In this document: positions 1-10,399 of the stretch, one piece after another | How the letters are laid out: every line of letters begins with the position of its first letter | Position numbering within the stretch: position 1 is the stretch's first letter | NCBI GenBank assembly: GCA_035578175.1 | Contig: JAQMRL010000004.1 | Span: forward strand, 77,179,401-77,243,400 | Source of the DNA: Catonia carolina | Lineage: Eukaryota > Arthropoda > Insecta > Hemiptera > Achilidae | DNA: 64,000 nucleotides | Reading direction: 5' to 3' | The notes under the pieces: generated by a model | Told to the model about the DNA's origin: nothing | Seen by the model: the letters and a program-made list of their open reading frames with translations, nothing else | Database searches by the model: none | Program-made: the position numbers and the translations under genes

Positions 1-149
1 TGGCGTAGTGGTTAGCGCAACTGGCTTCTATGCCGGTGTCTCGGGTTCGATTCCCGGTCAGGTCATCATCACTCAATTTCATTATCATCATTATCCTTTC
101 GTCAGCATTAGCAGAAATTGTAGAACAGTCAGACGTAAAAAAAAAAAAA
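1..149 (+). mobile_element. SINE A, tRNA-derived, cut by the window edge
   Basis: The A-box-like TGGCGTAGTGG is at 1-11 and a perfect B box GGTTCGATTCC at 44-54, followed by a short tail and a 13-A run at 137-149. The body near 105-136 (CATTAGCAG, ACAGTCAGACGT) is the same tail found on SINE B, so the two SINE types share a 3' end. Any 5' flank lies outside the window. It reads as a Pol III-type retroposon, not a functional tRNA gene. Confidence 0.75.
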
Positions 150-379
150 TTCTCTGTTTAAAAGATTGATGCCACTCATGAAAACACGCGTTGTCCAAAA
201 ATTACCAATAAAAGTTCTCGTCTCTCATCTTATTTTGCCAATCTGAGAGACTTTTTGTCTTCGCATCTTTCATCATATTTTTACCAAGAGTGAAAAGTAT
301 CTTTCTAAGGATCTTTGAGGTTGTATAAATTATACAAATACTGTTGATTCGGGAAAACGTCCTGCACGTCAATATTTTT
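150..379. other. AT-rich DNA, no gene seen
   Basis: No ORF, RNA gene or clear repeat is recognisable here. It sits between SINE A and the 3' side of a minus-strand H copy and may hold more decayed H sequence. Confidence 0.5.
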
Positions 380-609
380 TTTCAGTTGTAGAAAAACGTT
401 TGAAAACATAAAAGTTGTAAATTTTTTTAATGTTCTGTAACTTTAATTATAAATTATACAGTTTTGCTCTAAATTGCATATCAATGCCACAATCTTATAA
501 AAACAATTTTTTACCATGATAACAGAGTCTCCTATGAATTTTAACAGACATGGAACTTATCCTATCTTGTAGTAGAGGATAAAAAAGTTAAAAAAAATAA
601 AAAAAAATC

Positions 610-1143
610 GTTTTTGCGCATACTTTTTTAAAGATGTCCCTATTTTGGTCTTGACAGAATGGAGATATCTGAGAAAATAGGCGTTGCACAGTGGATCCCA
701 GAGAGAGTAGGGGCAGCGATGCTGCAGGATGAGGAGAGCTGGAAGTTGGTCGCTCAGTTTTCGGAGAGGGTGGTTGGGAGACTACGGAGGGAGGAGACAT
801 ATGGAGATCAGCGGGATCGCCCTCTCCCACAGTGAATCAATCCTGTCCTGATCTCAGTAGGTAAGGTAGGCACATTAATTTCCTGAGCTGGTGATGAAAG
901 AGATGACTGAAAGTGAGAGAGTGAGTGTTGGTCAGTGACAGCGAGACATTTCCCTTGTAGTATTATATAAACAGTTCCGAGGTAGGTGGAGGGTTGTTTG
1001 CTAATGGCGGGTTTTTGGTTGGTAGGCGGTTGTGGCCTCCTTGGAACTGGACGAGGACGCCTCAACTGAGTCCAACACTACTTACCCCAACGTGGAGTGG
1101 AGGGAGTGAACATGAGTTTTTCTCACCGCCTCGGATAAAAAAA
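610..1143 (+). mobile_element. 3' end of a non-LTR retrotransposon
   Basis: This GC-richer block interrupts an H copy. A short reading frame (about 678-833) ends at a TGA and reads like the C-terminus of an R1/TRAS-like ORF2 (MLQDEESWKLVAQFSERVV, then an Arg/Glu-rich end). About 300 nt of 3' UTR-like sequence follow, ending in an A-run at 1136-1143. The H sequence resumes immediately after. Clade assignment is an inference from the short C-terminal pattern. No clear TSD was found. Confidence 0.4.
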
Positions 1144-1330
1144 AGAAGCCGTATGTGAGAAAATCACAGAAAGTGAAAAGTCGGATGAATAAATAACTAC
1201 CTCCGGCTGACCGATTTTGATGAAAATTTTGGTGTCGCTTCCCCTTGTAGGCCTAATACCAAACTTAAGGTCAAAGTTTCAACTTCGTAGCTAATCCATT
1301 CAGATATTTTTCGCATACACACCAATCGCT

Positions 1331-1469
1331 TGGGTTCGAATCCCACTCGGGCATGGCATTTTTTCATACGTTACAAAAAATTCATTTCATCCTTCACCGT
1401 CTGCATTAGCAGCAATTTGCAAAACAGTCGGACGTTAAACCAAAAAAAAAAAAAAAAAAAAAAAAAAAA
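1331..1469 (+). mobile_element. SINE B, 5'-truncated, with perfect TSD
   Basis: The insert starts at the B box (GGTTCGAATCC, about 1333) and ends in 28 consecutive A residues at 1442-1469. The host sequence ACCAATCGCT stands on both sides (1321-1330 and 1471-1480), with the duplication extending two bases further. The host is the H copy, where ACCAATCGCT is part of the consensus next to the microsatellite. This is target-primed retroposition of a truncated SINE. Confidence 0.85.
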
Positions 1470-1608
1470 CACCAATCGCTAAACACATGTTTATTTGGGT
1501 TCAGGGAGTCTGAATAGAGTATTTCCGGTGAAATTTCGATTTTGAAAAATCGACATGAAAACAATAAGTACTTTCCTTCCTATACATTCCCATTTAGGGC
1601 AAGATTAA

Positions 1609-2489
1609 GCAAAAATTAACGTTCAAAGAACAGGATTATTTCGATAAAGATAAATTACCAGAGTAAATATTTGATTTGAACAATCCTGCAGTGATTGAAC
1701 AGTGAAAAACAATAATAAATAATTGCAACTCAGAAGATCTAAGGCAATGAAGAAACTTTGGAAAGAAGACGAGAAACCTATGAAACATCTGGTTTTGGAA
1801 AATTGAAGAATAAGAAGTACTAATTTGTAATCGAGTAATCCTTGGAATCGAATTCTTAAAAACTGAAGTAAATAATAAAGTGATTCTTAAAAAAATTGTA
1901 AGAGGCGTTTTTCAGAAAATCGCATAAAAGGGAAAATCACACGAATAAACTACTTGTTTTTGACTATTAAACGCCCTTACGTTCGTTTAAGGTGGGGAGG
2001 AATGTTTGGGACTAGGCCTATATAAATTTTATGTTTGGTTCAATTCATCAATTTATTTTTGTGTTCTATTCTAAGATATCATTTATCGGTCTCAAACAAT
2101 GAGGGTTGATTTCTACCTGCACATACAAACAGTTTTATACGGAACTGGACACAGTCGTCCGCTAACTCGCAACGCAAAAGAACGCTCTCTGTGCAGTCTT
2201 ACGCTTTCCGCTTTCGCCCTAGTATTAGGAATTATCCGTGACCGCTAATTTGTTTTCTTTATATTATTTAAGTTTATTTCTCTATTAAATTCACGCATCG
2301 CTACGTATTTACGCTGGAGACACTCTAGGAAACCGACCACGCTAAATACAGTCCACTTATTCAAGATCTTCGGCAGCTCAACACTCATCGGAAAGCCACT
2401 GGTACCAGCTGGTAAGTGGCAGGACTTCCAAGGTGAGTGGAATAAAACTTTTATTTATCGACAGTAAGCTGCTATACGCTCCGCCACTG
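1609..2489. other. Mostly unrecognised; H fragment and possible hAT end
   Basis: About 1895-1965 matches the minus-strand H segment '...AAATCGCA...AATAAACTAC'. The block 1966-2489 then interrupts H, which resumes at 2490. That block ends GCTCCGCCACTG (about 2478-2489), the reverse of a CAGTGGCGGAGC-type hAT terminus, so it may be a decayed hAT piece. No coding potential is visible. Confidence 0.35.
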
Positions 2490-3270
2490 ACCCTACCACT
2501 ACTACTTCCGGTTTAACGATTTCCATGAGAATGTTTGTGTTAGGTCCAGTAGTGTTACTTAACTTAAGTTCTACGTTTCAATTTGTATGTCATTCCATTT
2601 TTTAGATATTTTATTTGCACAAAGACGAACGGGCATCCAGATACAGGGCGCACACAAAAAAAATTCGCTAAAAACACGCTTTTTTGGGTTTAGGGGGCCT
2701 GAAATCTTGTATTTCCCGTGTCAGGTCCATTATTGGTATCTAACTTAAGTTCTACATTTCAATTTTGTACGCTATTCCGTTTTTGAGATATTTTAGTCAC
2801 ACAAAGACACACGGACATACAGACAGAGACACACGCCGAGAAAATGAGCTAAAAACACGCTTTTTTATTTCAGGAGCCCTGAAAACTTGTATACCGGTGT
2901 CTGGTCCATAAGTGGTATCTGACTTAAGTTCTACGTTTCAATTTTGTACGCTATTCCGTTTTTGAGATATTTTGTTCGCACAAAGACACACAGACATACA
3001 GACAGAGATACATACCGAGAAAATTCGCTAAAAACACGTTTTTTTGGGTTCAGGGGCCTGAAAACTTGTATTACCGGTGCCTGGTCCATTAGTGGTATCT
3101 GCATTAAGTTCTATGTTTCAATTTTTTACGCTTTATCGTTTTGAGATATTTTGTTCACTAACAGATACACACAGAGACGACCATTCACTAAAAACATCCT
3201 TTTTAGGTTAAGTGGGCCTGAAAACTTGTACTTCCGATGAAAAATCAACATGAAAACAGCATTTTTCTTT
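2490..3270 (-). repeat. H element with its central ~180-bp unit amplified in tandem
   Basis: The landmark TTAAGTTCTACGTTTCAAT recurs at about 2563, 2744, 2923 and 3103, a period of 179-181 bp. Each unit carries 'ACAAAGACACACAGACATACAG' like sequence (a decayed CA microsatellite), CTAAAAACACG, a CCTGAAAACTTGTA segment and GGTCCATTAGTGGTAT. These are the central landmarks of full H copies in the same order. The ~180-bp unit is therefore the H core repeated about four times. The left boundary is the ACTTCCGG segment at 2497. Confidence 0.7.
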
Positions 3271-3349
3271 CCTATAATAATAATAATTATTTTTAAAATT
3301 ATTATTAAAACAATTATTGTTTTACCTTTAAAATTATTTATTTTTTGAT
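3271..3349. repeat. TAA/ATT-rich low-complexity DNA
   Basis: A TAATAATAAT stretch with AT-rich, partly self-complementary sequence lies between the H copy and the M copy. Nothing else is seen. Confidence 0.5.
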
Positions 3350-3361
3350 ATCTTCTTCTTC

Positions 3362-3751
3362 TGCCCATAACAGACAGGTGGAGTGTCAAATTATTTACAC
3401 TCAATCTGTTCGTTGCAGGGCTAAAATAAATAGTTCTGTTTCTTATCACATGGTCAGCCAATTAAATGACTGGACCATTTAAGGAACAGAAGAGGTAGAG
3501 GTGTAAAAGACACTAATCAGAGTTATCACCTCTGAAAGTAATGAATTTCATTATACAGCCAGACCCTGTGGTGAATGAAGTGAAGGTGTCATTTGCAGAG
3601 TGGAAAATATGTGCTTTTCAGAGGGCCCGGCATACTGATAAGCATACTTTTCCACTCGGTGAGGAAGGCACTGGTAAACCACTTCACTCCTCGTTTTACT
3701 TAGTAAAACCTCTACAGGTTCAAACCAGCTTTTTGGCTGATGACCTAAACA
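3362..3751 (+). mobile_element. M retroposon, full length, with 12-bp TSD
   Basis: It starts TGCCCATAACAG and ends GATGACCTAAACA. It is flanked by ATCTTCTTCTTC at 3350-3361 and 3752-3763, a perfect 12-bp TSD. At least ten related copies occur in the window in both orientations. A B-box-like GGTTCAAACC lies near the 3' end, not in a 5' tRNA-like head, so no standard SINE promoter layout is evident. The 86- and 89-aa frames inside it are not conserved between copies and are treated as non-coding. Confidence 0.75.
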
Positions 3752-3904
3752 ATCTTCTTCTTCAGGTGTCTCTCTATTCCAAATGTTGGTGGCCATCATA
3801 GCAATTCTCACATTATTCATAACACTGCAAAATAGCTCTTTTGAGCTCTTGTTAAACTAAGTTCTCTGATTTTGAAGCCATGACACACTTCTTCTGCCAG
3901 GTCT

Positions 3905-4215
3905 ATGCTTTCCATATATTTATTTCCCTGCTGATTGGAGCTATTTGTTGGCCTCGATACAGTAACCTTTAATAATAAGACATTTCTCCCAGTGCCTAAC
4001 AAGTTTCTTCATGCCATCAGTGAAAAATTCTTTCGGCTTTTCTTAAATCCAGGACATGACAGCTGCCTTCACCTCATCATCCAAGGTGTAATGATTATGC
4101 TTAAAGTGTCATTTTGAAGAAAGACAAAAATTGAAATCGCGAGGCGCAAGATCGGGGGAGTAAGGGGAATGGAAACCAGTTTAAACTTCAGTTCTGATGA
4201 ATGCAACGCCTTCAA
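3905..4215 (-). pseudogene. mariner transposase relic (C-terminal part)
   Basis: Read on the minus strand from 4215, frame-corrected translation gives YSPDLAPRDF (the mariner motif holding the third catalytic Asp), then TLDDEVKAAV, KEFFTDGMKKLVRHWEKCL and IKGYC. These are in the order expected of the last ~90 residues of a mariner/SETMAR-type transposase. Several in-frame stops interrupt it and the N-terminal two-thirds are absent. No inverted termini were recognised. Confidence 0.7.
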
Positions 4216-4289
4216 ACTGCCTAAGTGTAAAGTAGGGGAATGTAACTCGCCTACAAGCGCACCTGGTCGGTCATTTTGTTTCCATTACA

Positions 4290-4745
4290 CAAGCATGTGT
4301 GCATTATTTTTCAGGGCTATCCTTGTTAATATTTAAATGCCGACTGCAGCTCATAATTATTTATGTTTTGGTGGATTCACTATAATTTATTTTTTGTTTA
4401 TTCATATAAGGTCATTTAAGACCAGTTGCAGTGACTTTAGACATTTGTGGAACCTTTTTACAGCCCACATTCTCAGAATTTGTTCATTGTGAGCTTTTCT
4501 CACCTGTTGTTCTGTTTTTATTATTAATGAAATCCGTTAAAGTCAGTAATCACATGTCTAAATTTGGTTTTATTTTGTCAGTTTATTCCAGAACCACCAT
4601 CATTAAAGTATAAAAATACAAAAATTGAAAATCTAAAGTTTCCTAAAAATGACTAGTTATAACAAGTTTCAATTTTTATATTTTCTGTACTCTGATGGTG
4701 GATCCACCAGAACATCTGAGTTGAGGATAACAGAATCATAAAAAA
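4290..4745. repeat. Decayed repeat related to 24660-24910
   Basis: The segment about 4405-4520 (ACCAGTTGCAGTGACT... CCCACATTCTCAG... TTGTTCATTGTGAG) aligns with 24680-24755. The stretch 4592-4629 is an imperfect inverted repeat of 4668-4701 (CCACCATC.../...GATGGTGG), so a foldback structure is possible. No function assigned. Confidence 0.4.
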
Positions 4746-4934
4746 CAAAGATTTTTTTAAAATAAAATGTTAGGTAATGAAAATTTGAAGTATTTTTACA
4801 TAAAAATTAAACTATAGGCTCCATTACTTAAGTTTCGGGATGCATCATTATAAAGATTAATGTATTTAAATTTAGATTTAAAAAAATAACATGCATAACT
4901 CTTACAAGGTGTTGACCTTTCTTAATGTAGGCCA

Positions 4935-5075
4935 GCCTAATAATGTCGTGGTCAGTGAATCTGCCTTCATTGCCAGGGATCCTGGATTCCTTCTCAGTTC
5001 TGGATTTTTTTTATGTATCACCGTTTATCATCTGTATTGGCTGTAATGTGCATGTCAAATGTAAAAAAAAAATAG
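4935..5075 (+). mobile_element. Degenerate SINE A-like copy
   Basis: GTCGTGGTCAGTGAATCTG, a degraded B-box region and TTCTGGATTTTTTTTATG-like sequence follow the SINE A order. The tail has CATCTGTATTGGC and an A-run near 5064-5073. It is strongly diverged from the copy at 18841-19008. Confidence 0.45.
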
Positions 5076-5239
5076 AATTTTACTGCAGTGTTTTTGTATA
5101 AAGCTATATTCATGTTTCTTATTTATCTGGATGATTTCTGGTCCCAGTTGATTAGACAGTGCGACAGAATAACCATCCTATTTTAAAATGTAAATAAATG
5201 TAATTTTGGTTACTTACTCTATGATTCAGGAAGGTTTTC

Positions 5240-6010
5240 GTATTAAGTTTAAAAAGAATATCGGACAAGTGGTGTCCATGATTGTCAGTGACTTGCTCTA
5301 AAATTCTCAGTATTTCTCTCCAGCATGGCTTGAGTTATGTGATGGATTTCCTCGCTTATTGCTTTCATCTTTCGGCGATGTTTGAACATCTCTATTTTTA
5401 AGTAACCCACAAAAAAAAATCACACGGGTTCAATCGGGTGAGCATGTTGGCCATGCAATGTGTCACCTCCCTAAGAAATCAACTGATCACGAAACATTTG
5501 CCTCAAAATGTTCATTGATATCCAGGATGTATGGGCTGTGGCACCATCCTAACCAAACCAGATGTTTTCAAGCGCACGCTCCCATAGTGCACATTTAATA
5601 AGCTCTTTAATCATGTTGGCATACCTGTTCGAGTTAACAGTAACTTCGACACTATCTTCTTGTAAATAATGAGGTTCGATGATTCCAAGTCGGGACATTG
5701 CGCACCACATAGTGACAAGTTCACCATACAGAGGCTTTTAGTGGACCTCTAGAGGGTTGTTTTCACTCCAGTACTTAAAATTTTTGTTTATTAACACAAG
5801 CCAGAAAGGTGAAAATATGCCTTGTTACTGAACAAAACAACGGTGTCTAGTGGTAGACTGTCCAGAATATTTTGACATACTCCAAATATGGCTTTGCCAA
5901 TCACATTGTGAGAGTTCTTGGATGACAATCATCTTAAACTACCCTCTTTACTCCGTCCATTGTCACCATCCCAACCATTCTGAATTTCTCCCAACACTCG
6001 CTGCACAGCA
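5240..6010 (-). pseudogene. Decayed DDE transposase of the Tc1/mariner (DDE_3-like) type
   Basis: No long ORF survives, but frame-hopping on the minus strand recovers an ordered set of motifs: FSNKAYFHLSG (near 5840), TVNSNRYANMIKELIK (near 5620), DGATAHT (5521-5550, preceded by a TAG where a Gln is usual), and HAHPIEPV followed by FFFVGYLKIEMF (near 5400). The order and spacing match insect transposases with an NWFQQDGATAHT motif and an SPDLTPCDFFLWGYLK motif. Multiple stops and frameshifts make it dead. Terminal repeats were not identified. Confidence 0.65.
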
Positions 6011-6279
6011 TTAAAAACAGGAGGTTATTTTGCTGCACCCTTAACTTAATTAAAATACACAATATCCAATCAAATTAAACTTACTTTTGACTTATTCAAT
6101 TTTTTCTGTTTTTAAAATGAATTATTATCAGTGTTCTATAATATATTTGTAAGTTTATTTATTTATTATTTTTTTCATTTTATTTGGTTTTAAATTTTGA
6201 ATTTGAATATATCACTTGTATTATTAAGTGTTGTAAAATATATTATAGAAATTTTAAAATTATTTCAAGTTAGACCAAT
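6011..6279. other. AT-rich DNA, no gene seen
   Basis: A very AT-rich stretch between the transposase relic and an H fragment. Nothing supportable is seen in it. Confidence 0.5.
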
Positions 6280-6480
<201 letters not shown>

Positions 6481-6904
6481 AAACCCTGCAAGAAACTTAC
6501 TTTACTAATTCAAAATGTTTTACAAGTTAGTTCAGTTGAAATCATGTAAGGTCACTCAACTTCATCTGCCATTGAATTTATCTATAAAGGTTGTTAAAAT
6601 GTATAGTGTTGCAAATGGTAAGTATTTCTTTAAGATATAAACCTAATGACCCTTTCTAACCCAGTGTGCCATAGAAGCCACATTGGAGTGAAATAACAGC
6701 CATCAAAATGTTAGGTGTTAGTGACTTCTTTGGATGAAAGAATGCTGGGTATGAAGACGTGTAATAATTTTCTGTACTCTAGCCAGGAATCTAACCTAAG
6801 ACCTCCACTTTGCAGTGTAGCATGCTGACCATTGCGCCACGGAGGCGATCATCTAATATTCATGTTCATTTACTAAAATAAAGTAGCATTTCTTCAAATA
6901 TGTT

Positions 6905-8534
6905 TTTTTTTTTAATACTTTATTTAAAGTCACATCAACAACCAGGTTTTTAGTGACTTCTAGAATGTTATTCTACAACAGATTATTAATAATATACTTA
7001 TAAAAACTTAAAAACTAACAATGTGGCTAACATTAGTAATAAAGAATATAAACAAAATGCAAACAATTTCACAAAATAAACATTCACAATCATGATGAAA
7101 GTTCTATTCAGATTTTAAAGTAATCCACGCGGGTACAAGAATTTGATATAATCAATAGATCTAGATGTATTGTATTCATCTTTAAAACATTCGTGTATAT
7201 CGCGTGGCAAGTTAAATGTGCGCCGAAATGTTTCCAGAGATGTGCAGTCAGTAAAGATGTGTTGTATTGTGATTTTGGAGTGACAGTAATTGCAGGTGTT
7301 GTGAGGTTTTCTTGTGAGTAGATGTCCATGTGTGAGAAAAGTATGTCCAATTCTGAGTCTTGTTTGTATTACTTGATCACGTCGGTTGGTGAATTGTATG
7401 GGCTGTTTTTCAAAAATATTTTTTCTGACATTGTGAAGTTTACTGGGGGGACAATTTTTCCAAGTGTCATTCCATTTTTGAAGACGAGTTTTGTGTAAGT
7501 TGTTGCTGACATCTTTGAATGAAATTTTGAAGCATGTTGGCATTGGTAAGGTTAAGGCCTTTTTAGCAGCTCTGTCAGCTTTTTCGTTTCCAACAATGCC
7601 AACATGGGATGGAATCCACACAAATACTACTTGTTTACCCATCTTAAAAACTTCGGTGTACAATGAAAGAAGTTTCTCAATAATAGGATCTTCAATGGAG
7701 GTGTTTTTGAGACTCTCTATCACACTTCTAGAATCGGAGAGAATAAGGAAGTATTTCTGTGATGATGAACGTACGTACTTTAAAGCTTGTTTAATTGCCT
7801 AAGCCTCACAGTAAAAAATAGAGGACCAAGGTTGTAATTTAAAGAGCTTTTCTTCTGCTGGGAGTACAAAAGCGCAGCCGGAGGCGTTGTTTGTTTTTGA
7901 ACCATCTGTAAAAATTTTTAGGTAATTGGAATATCTGTTACTTATGGAGGTGTATGTTGTAGTGTATACCCGTGAGTTTGTGTTACTTTTTGTAAATTCC
8001 ATAAGCGACATTTCTATTTTAGGTGATTCCATAAGCCAAGGAGGGTCTTTAGGATGATTTCTGTGTATGATTGAATTTGGGACGGATGGAATAGTTGTGA
8101 ACTCTTCAGAAATGCGATAATACATAGGTTTGGCAGCGATGTCTTGGTTGAGTATATGTGTGAATATCTGTTAGTAAATATGTTATCATATGTAGGATTT
8201 TTTGGTGTAGTCGCAATTTTAAGACAATACAATGCACTTAGTTTCTCCCTTCGTAGACTGAGCGGTAATTGACGAGATTCAACAATGATACTCGATATAG
8301 GGCTCGTTCGGAATGCTCCTAATACCAGCCTTAGTCCAGTTGTATGAATGGTATCAAGTGTTCGTAGAACGTATGGTTTAGCTGAATTATAAATAACTGA
8401 TCCATAATCAAGTTTCGAACGAATAAAACTGTTGTAAGTGTTCATAATAATATCTTTGTCTGCTCCCCAATTACACGAAGAAATTAATTTAACAATGTTC
8501 ATTCTTTTTAAACAATTTACTTTTAAATCCCGTA
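6905..8534 (-). mobile_element. 5'-truncated I-like LINE with 11-bp TSD
   Basis: The element runs on the minus strand from 8534 to its poly(A) (T-run on the plus strand from 6903). The sequence TCAAATATGTT flanks it at 6894-6904 and 8535-8545. The pre-insertion site is preserved, slightly diverged, in R copy 2 near 30310-30325 (CAACGAATTCGAAG). It keeps only the C-terminal part of ORF2 and a ~200-nt 3' UTR. Confidence 0.85.
7115..8534 (-). pseudogene. LINE ORF2 C-terminus: RT thumb, RNase H and CCHC knuckle
   Basis: From 8534 downward the frame encodes an RT thumb region (SFIRSKLDYGSVIYNSA). A frameshift near 8155 moves the frame into NQDIAAKPMYYR and the RNase H domain. All four acidic RNase H residues are visible: D in FTDGSK, E in FYCEA, D in LSDSRS and D in GNEKAD. 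WIPSHVGI precedes the last. A CX2CX7HX4C motif (CNYC...H...C) follows, as in I-like elements that carry RNase H. A TAG at 7799-7801 interrupts the domain right after FYCEA. Endonuclease and the RT catalytic core are missing. Confidence 0.85.
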
Positions 8535-8782
8535 TCAAATATGTTGTATGTACATACAAGTATATTTTTTAGACATTTTGTAATTAGTGATTTTATCTAT
8601 TTTACCAATATGTTTTAATTGTAAAAAATTTTAAAACTTAAAAATTGACTTTAATATTAAAATCATATTTAGTTTTTGCTACAAATATAAGTAAGAGTAT
8701 ATTTTGTTTAGGAAGCCTGAACATGATTTTACGTATTCATATTTTTGGGAACTTTGATACCATCAAGTCCCAATGTGATGTA

Positions 8783-9058
8783 CAGATATAAGATGAATTA
8801 ATGTCCCATAGCCGAGCGAGTGAGAGGGTGATATGTGGCATAACTACGCATGCGCCCAAAGGTCTTTACCGTTATATGTAATCCAAATCTGAAAACATAC
8901 TACAGTCGTTATCTTGCTTGTTAGTTTACTGCGTGCATAAACGATTGCTTAAACATTGAGTAAAATTGTATAATGTTATTGGAATGGCTTGTGCGAGTGA
9001 GAGCGTTATGCATTCTTTCACTCCCACGGCTAGGGGACTTAAGTTCGTCTGAATACTA
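8783..9058. mobile_element. 276-bp MITE with long imperfect TIRs and TA target site
   Basis: The ends are imperfect inverted repeats of about 45 bp. The left has AATGTCCCATAGCCGAGCGA and the right, reversed, has TAAGTCCCCTAGCCGTGGGA. TA stands on both sides (8781-8782, 9059-9060). R copy 2 lacks the segment (about 30058-30080). TA duplication suggests Tc1/mariner-type mobilisation. No coding capacity. Confidence 0.65.
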
Positions 9059-9519
9059 TACGTGTCACACTTTTTTGTCAGGCCATCAAAAGGACTAAAG
9101 CACTGAAAGTGATCTTATTACATTTAAATGTATGAAACAATGTACAGATATTTTTGTGTATAGTTCAAAATTTTTGGATTGAAAGGGTTAAGATTTGAAT
9201 TTGGAGTAGGGTCTACATGCAATTTACTAATTCAAGAAAACCGGGTTCGGAGTGTAGAGTAAAGTGCTGGTTTAGAATCCCGAAGGAAAGAGTTAACCGG
9301 AAAACAGATAAAAAGAGGAAGAGAGGTAGCTTTGGACAAAGACAAAAAACAAGAATTTTTGTAAAAAATTATTTCATATTCAGTTAGATACTGAACTAAA
9401 CCAATTACAAAATAAAAACTAGTTTGACAGTTTATAAAATATATGGCACAACAAATTCTGAACCAATGATCAGGTAATTGAACAACTGGGTAACAGGACT
9501 AAAAAATCACTCTATAGTA

Positions 9520-9600
9520 CGAGAGTCAAGGTAAGCTCGCCTCTCATCATGCGGTCTTGGGTTCGAATCCCATTCAGGCACGGCATTTTTTCATACGTTA
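9520..9600 (+). mobile_element. SINE B, partial
   Basis: CTCGCCTCTCATCATGCGGT, then a B box GGTTCGAATCC and GGCACGGCATTTTTTCATAC, match the SINE B copy on the minus strand at 31268-31458. The shared 3' tail and poly(A) are missing. Confidence 0.65.
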
Positions 9601-10294
9601 TCAATGAAACTTGCTATATAGGCCTACTAAATACAAAATACGAGTGTGCCAATAGAAAGAATTCATAGAGTAGGCCTATTATAAAACATCCAGTTTGTCG
9701 CCGGTTGTTTTGACTGAAGGTGTTGGTAGGGTGGAACATAATTACGCATCCTTTTTACTGACTTTCAACCCGTAGTCTGTTTATACCTGCTCCACGACTC
9801 TTTGGTATACACTATAGTTGAACAAGCCGGGATTTTTGGCAAGTAGGTATCTTGGAAAATTTCCTGGGATTGAAAGGGTATGTTCATTCCAACGGAGCTA
9901 AGAGGTAACTATTATTCCCAGTTATTTAATGGATTGTTTTCTCTCTATCTTTTGGCAGTTAAAGACCTTGGACAATTCGAATTGGCAGAAGCAGTTGTAT
10001 CGCACATAATTAGTCATTAATTAATTATGTTGCTGATAAATAAATGTATTTTATATTAGCAAAGGAAATAGTTTATTTAAACATCCGTTAAAAGTAATCG
10101 TTATAAAAATAAAGAGAACAATCAATTAAATGTAACCGCTAGCTCATAAATATATATTAATACTCCCGACATAATAGTGATACATTTTTATGTATGTTTG
10201 TGTCGGCAAAAATTTGGTAAATGTTTGTGTGGGGAGAAGTTCGTTACTTGTCTCAATAACCCATTAAAAGTAAAATTAATGTGTCGATGTTTAA
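9601..10294. other. No gene recognised
   Basis: AT-rich sequence with two TAGGCCTA palindromes near 9621 and 9672. No ORF or known repeat stands out. Confidence 0.4.
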
Positions 10295-10349
10295 GTAAGC
10301 AATCACTACACCATAATATTAATTTGTATTGTGTGTAGTAATTGCTTAC
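10295..10349. repeat. Hairpin with 17-bp arms
   Basis: GTAAGCAATCACTACAC at 10295-10311 pairs with GTGTAGTAATTGCTTAC at 10333-10349 with one mismatch and a 21-nt loop. It may be the palindromic part of a small transposon or just a local foldback. Confidence 0.6.
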
Positions 10350-10399
10350 ACGTGTCTTATAATTTTTAACGGAAAATGAGACCTTCGAAACTTAAAAGA

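Larger units (their letters stand above)
380..1608 (-). mobile_element. H element (Helentron/HINE-like), degraded, with two insertions
   Basis: Read on the minus strand, the 5' end is near 1608 (degraded AGGGCAAGATTAAG) and the copy runs through the family landmarks: the segment around ACCAATCGCT, the 'GACCGATTTTGATGAAAA' segment near 1210-1230, and CCTATCTTGTAG near 562. It is broken by a LINE 3' end (610-1143) and by SINE B (1331-1469). The central microsatellite is almost absent. The assignment rests on alignment by eye with the full copies at 26476-27457 and 36705-37805. Confidence 0.6.
6505..9480 (-). repeat. R repeat, copy 1, interrupted by a LINE and a MITE
   Basis: The segments 6505-6893, 8546-8780 and 9061-9480 are collinear with 29634-30742 in reverse orientation. 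Near 6781-6850 it contains a tRNA-like segment (GCCTCCGTGGCGCAATGGTC on the minus strand). The two interruptions, 6905-8534 and 8783-9058, are absent from copy 2, which therefore works as an empty-site control. No protein is encoded by R itself. Confidence 0.75.

Noticed and set aside
588..1065. Two minus-strand Pro/Ser-rich frames of 80 and 85 aa
   Set aside because: They are antisense to a likely LINE 3' end and have no recognisable domain.
3541..3820. 86-aa frame shared between M copies (also 39537-39761)
   Set aside because: The frame is broken or altered in most M copies, and M behaves as a non-coding retroposon with TSDs.
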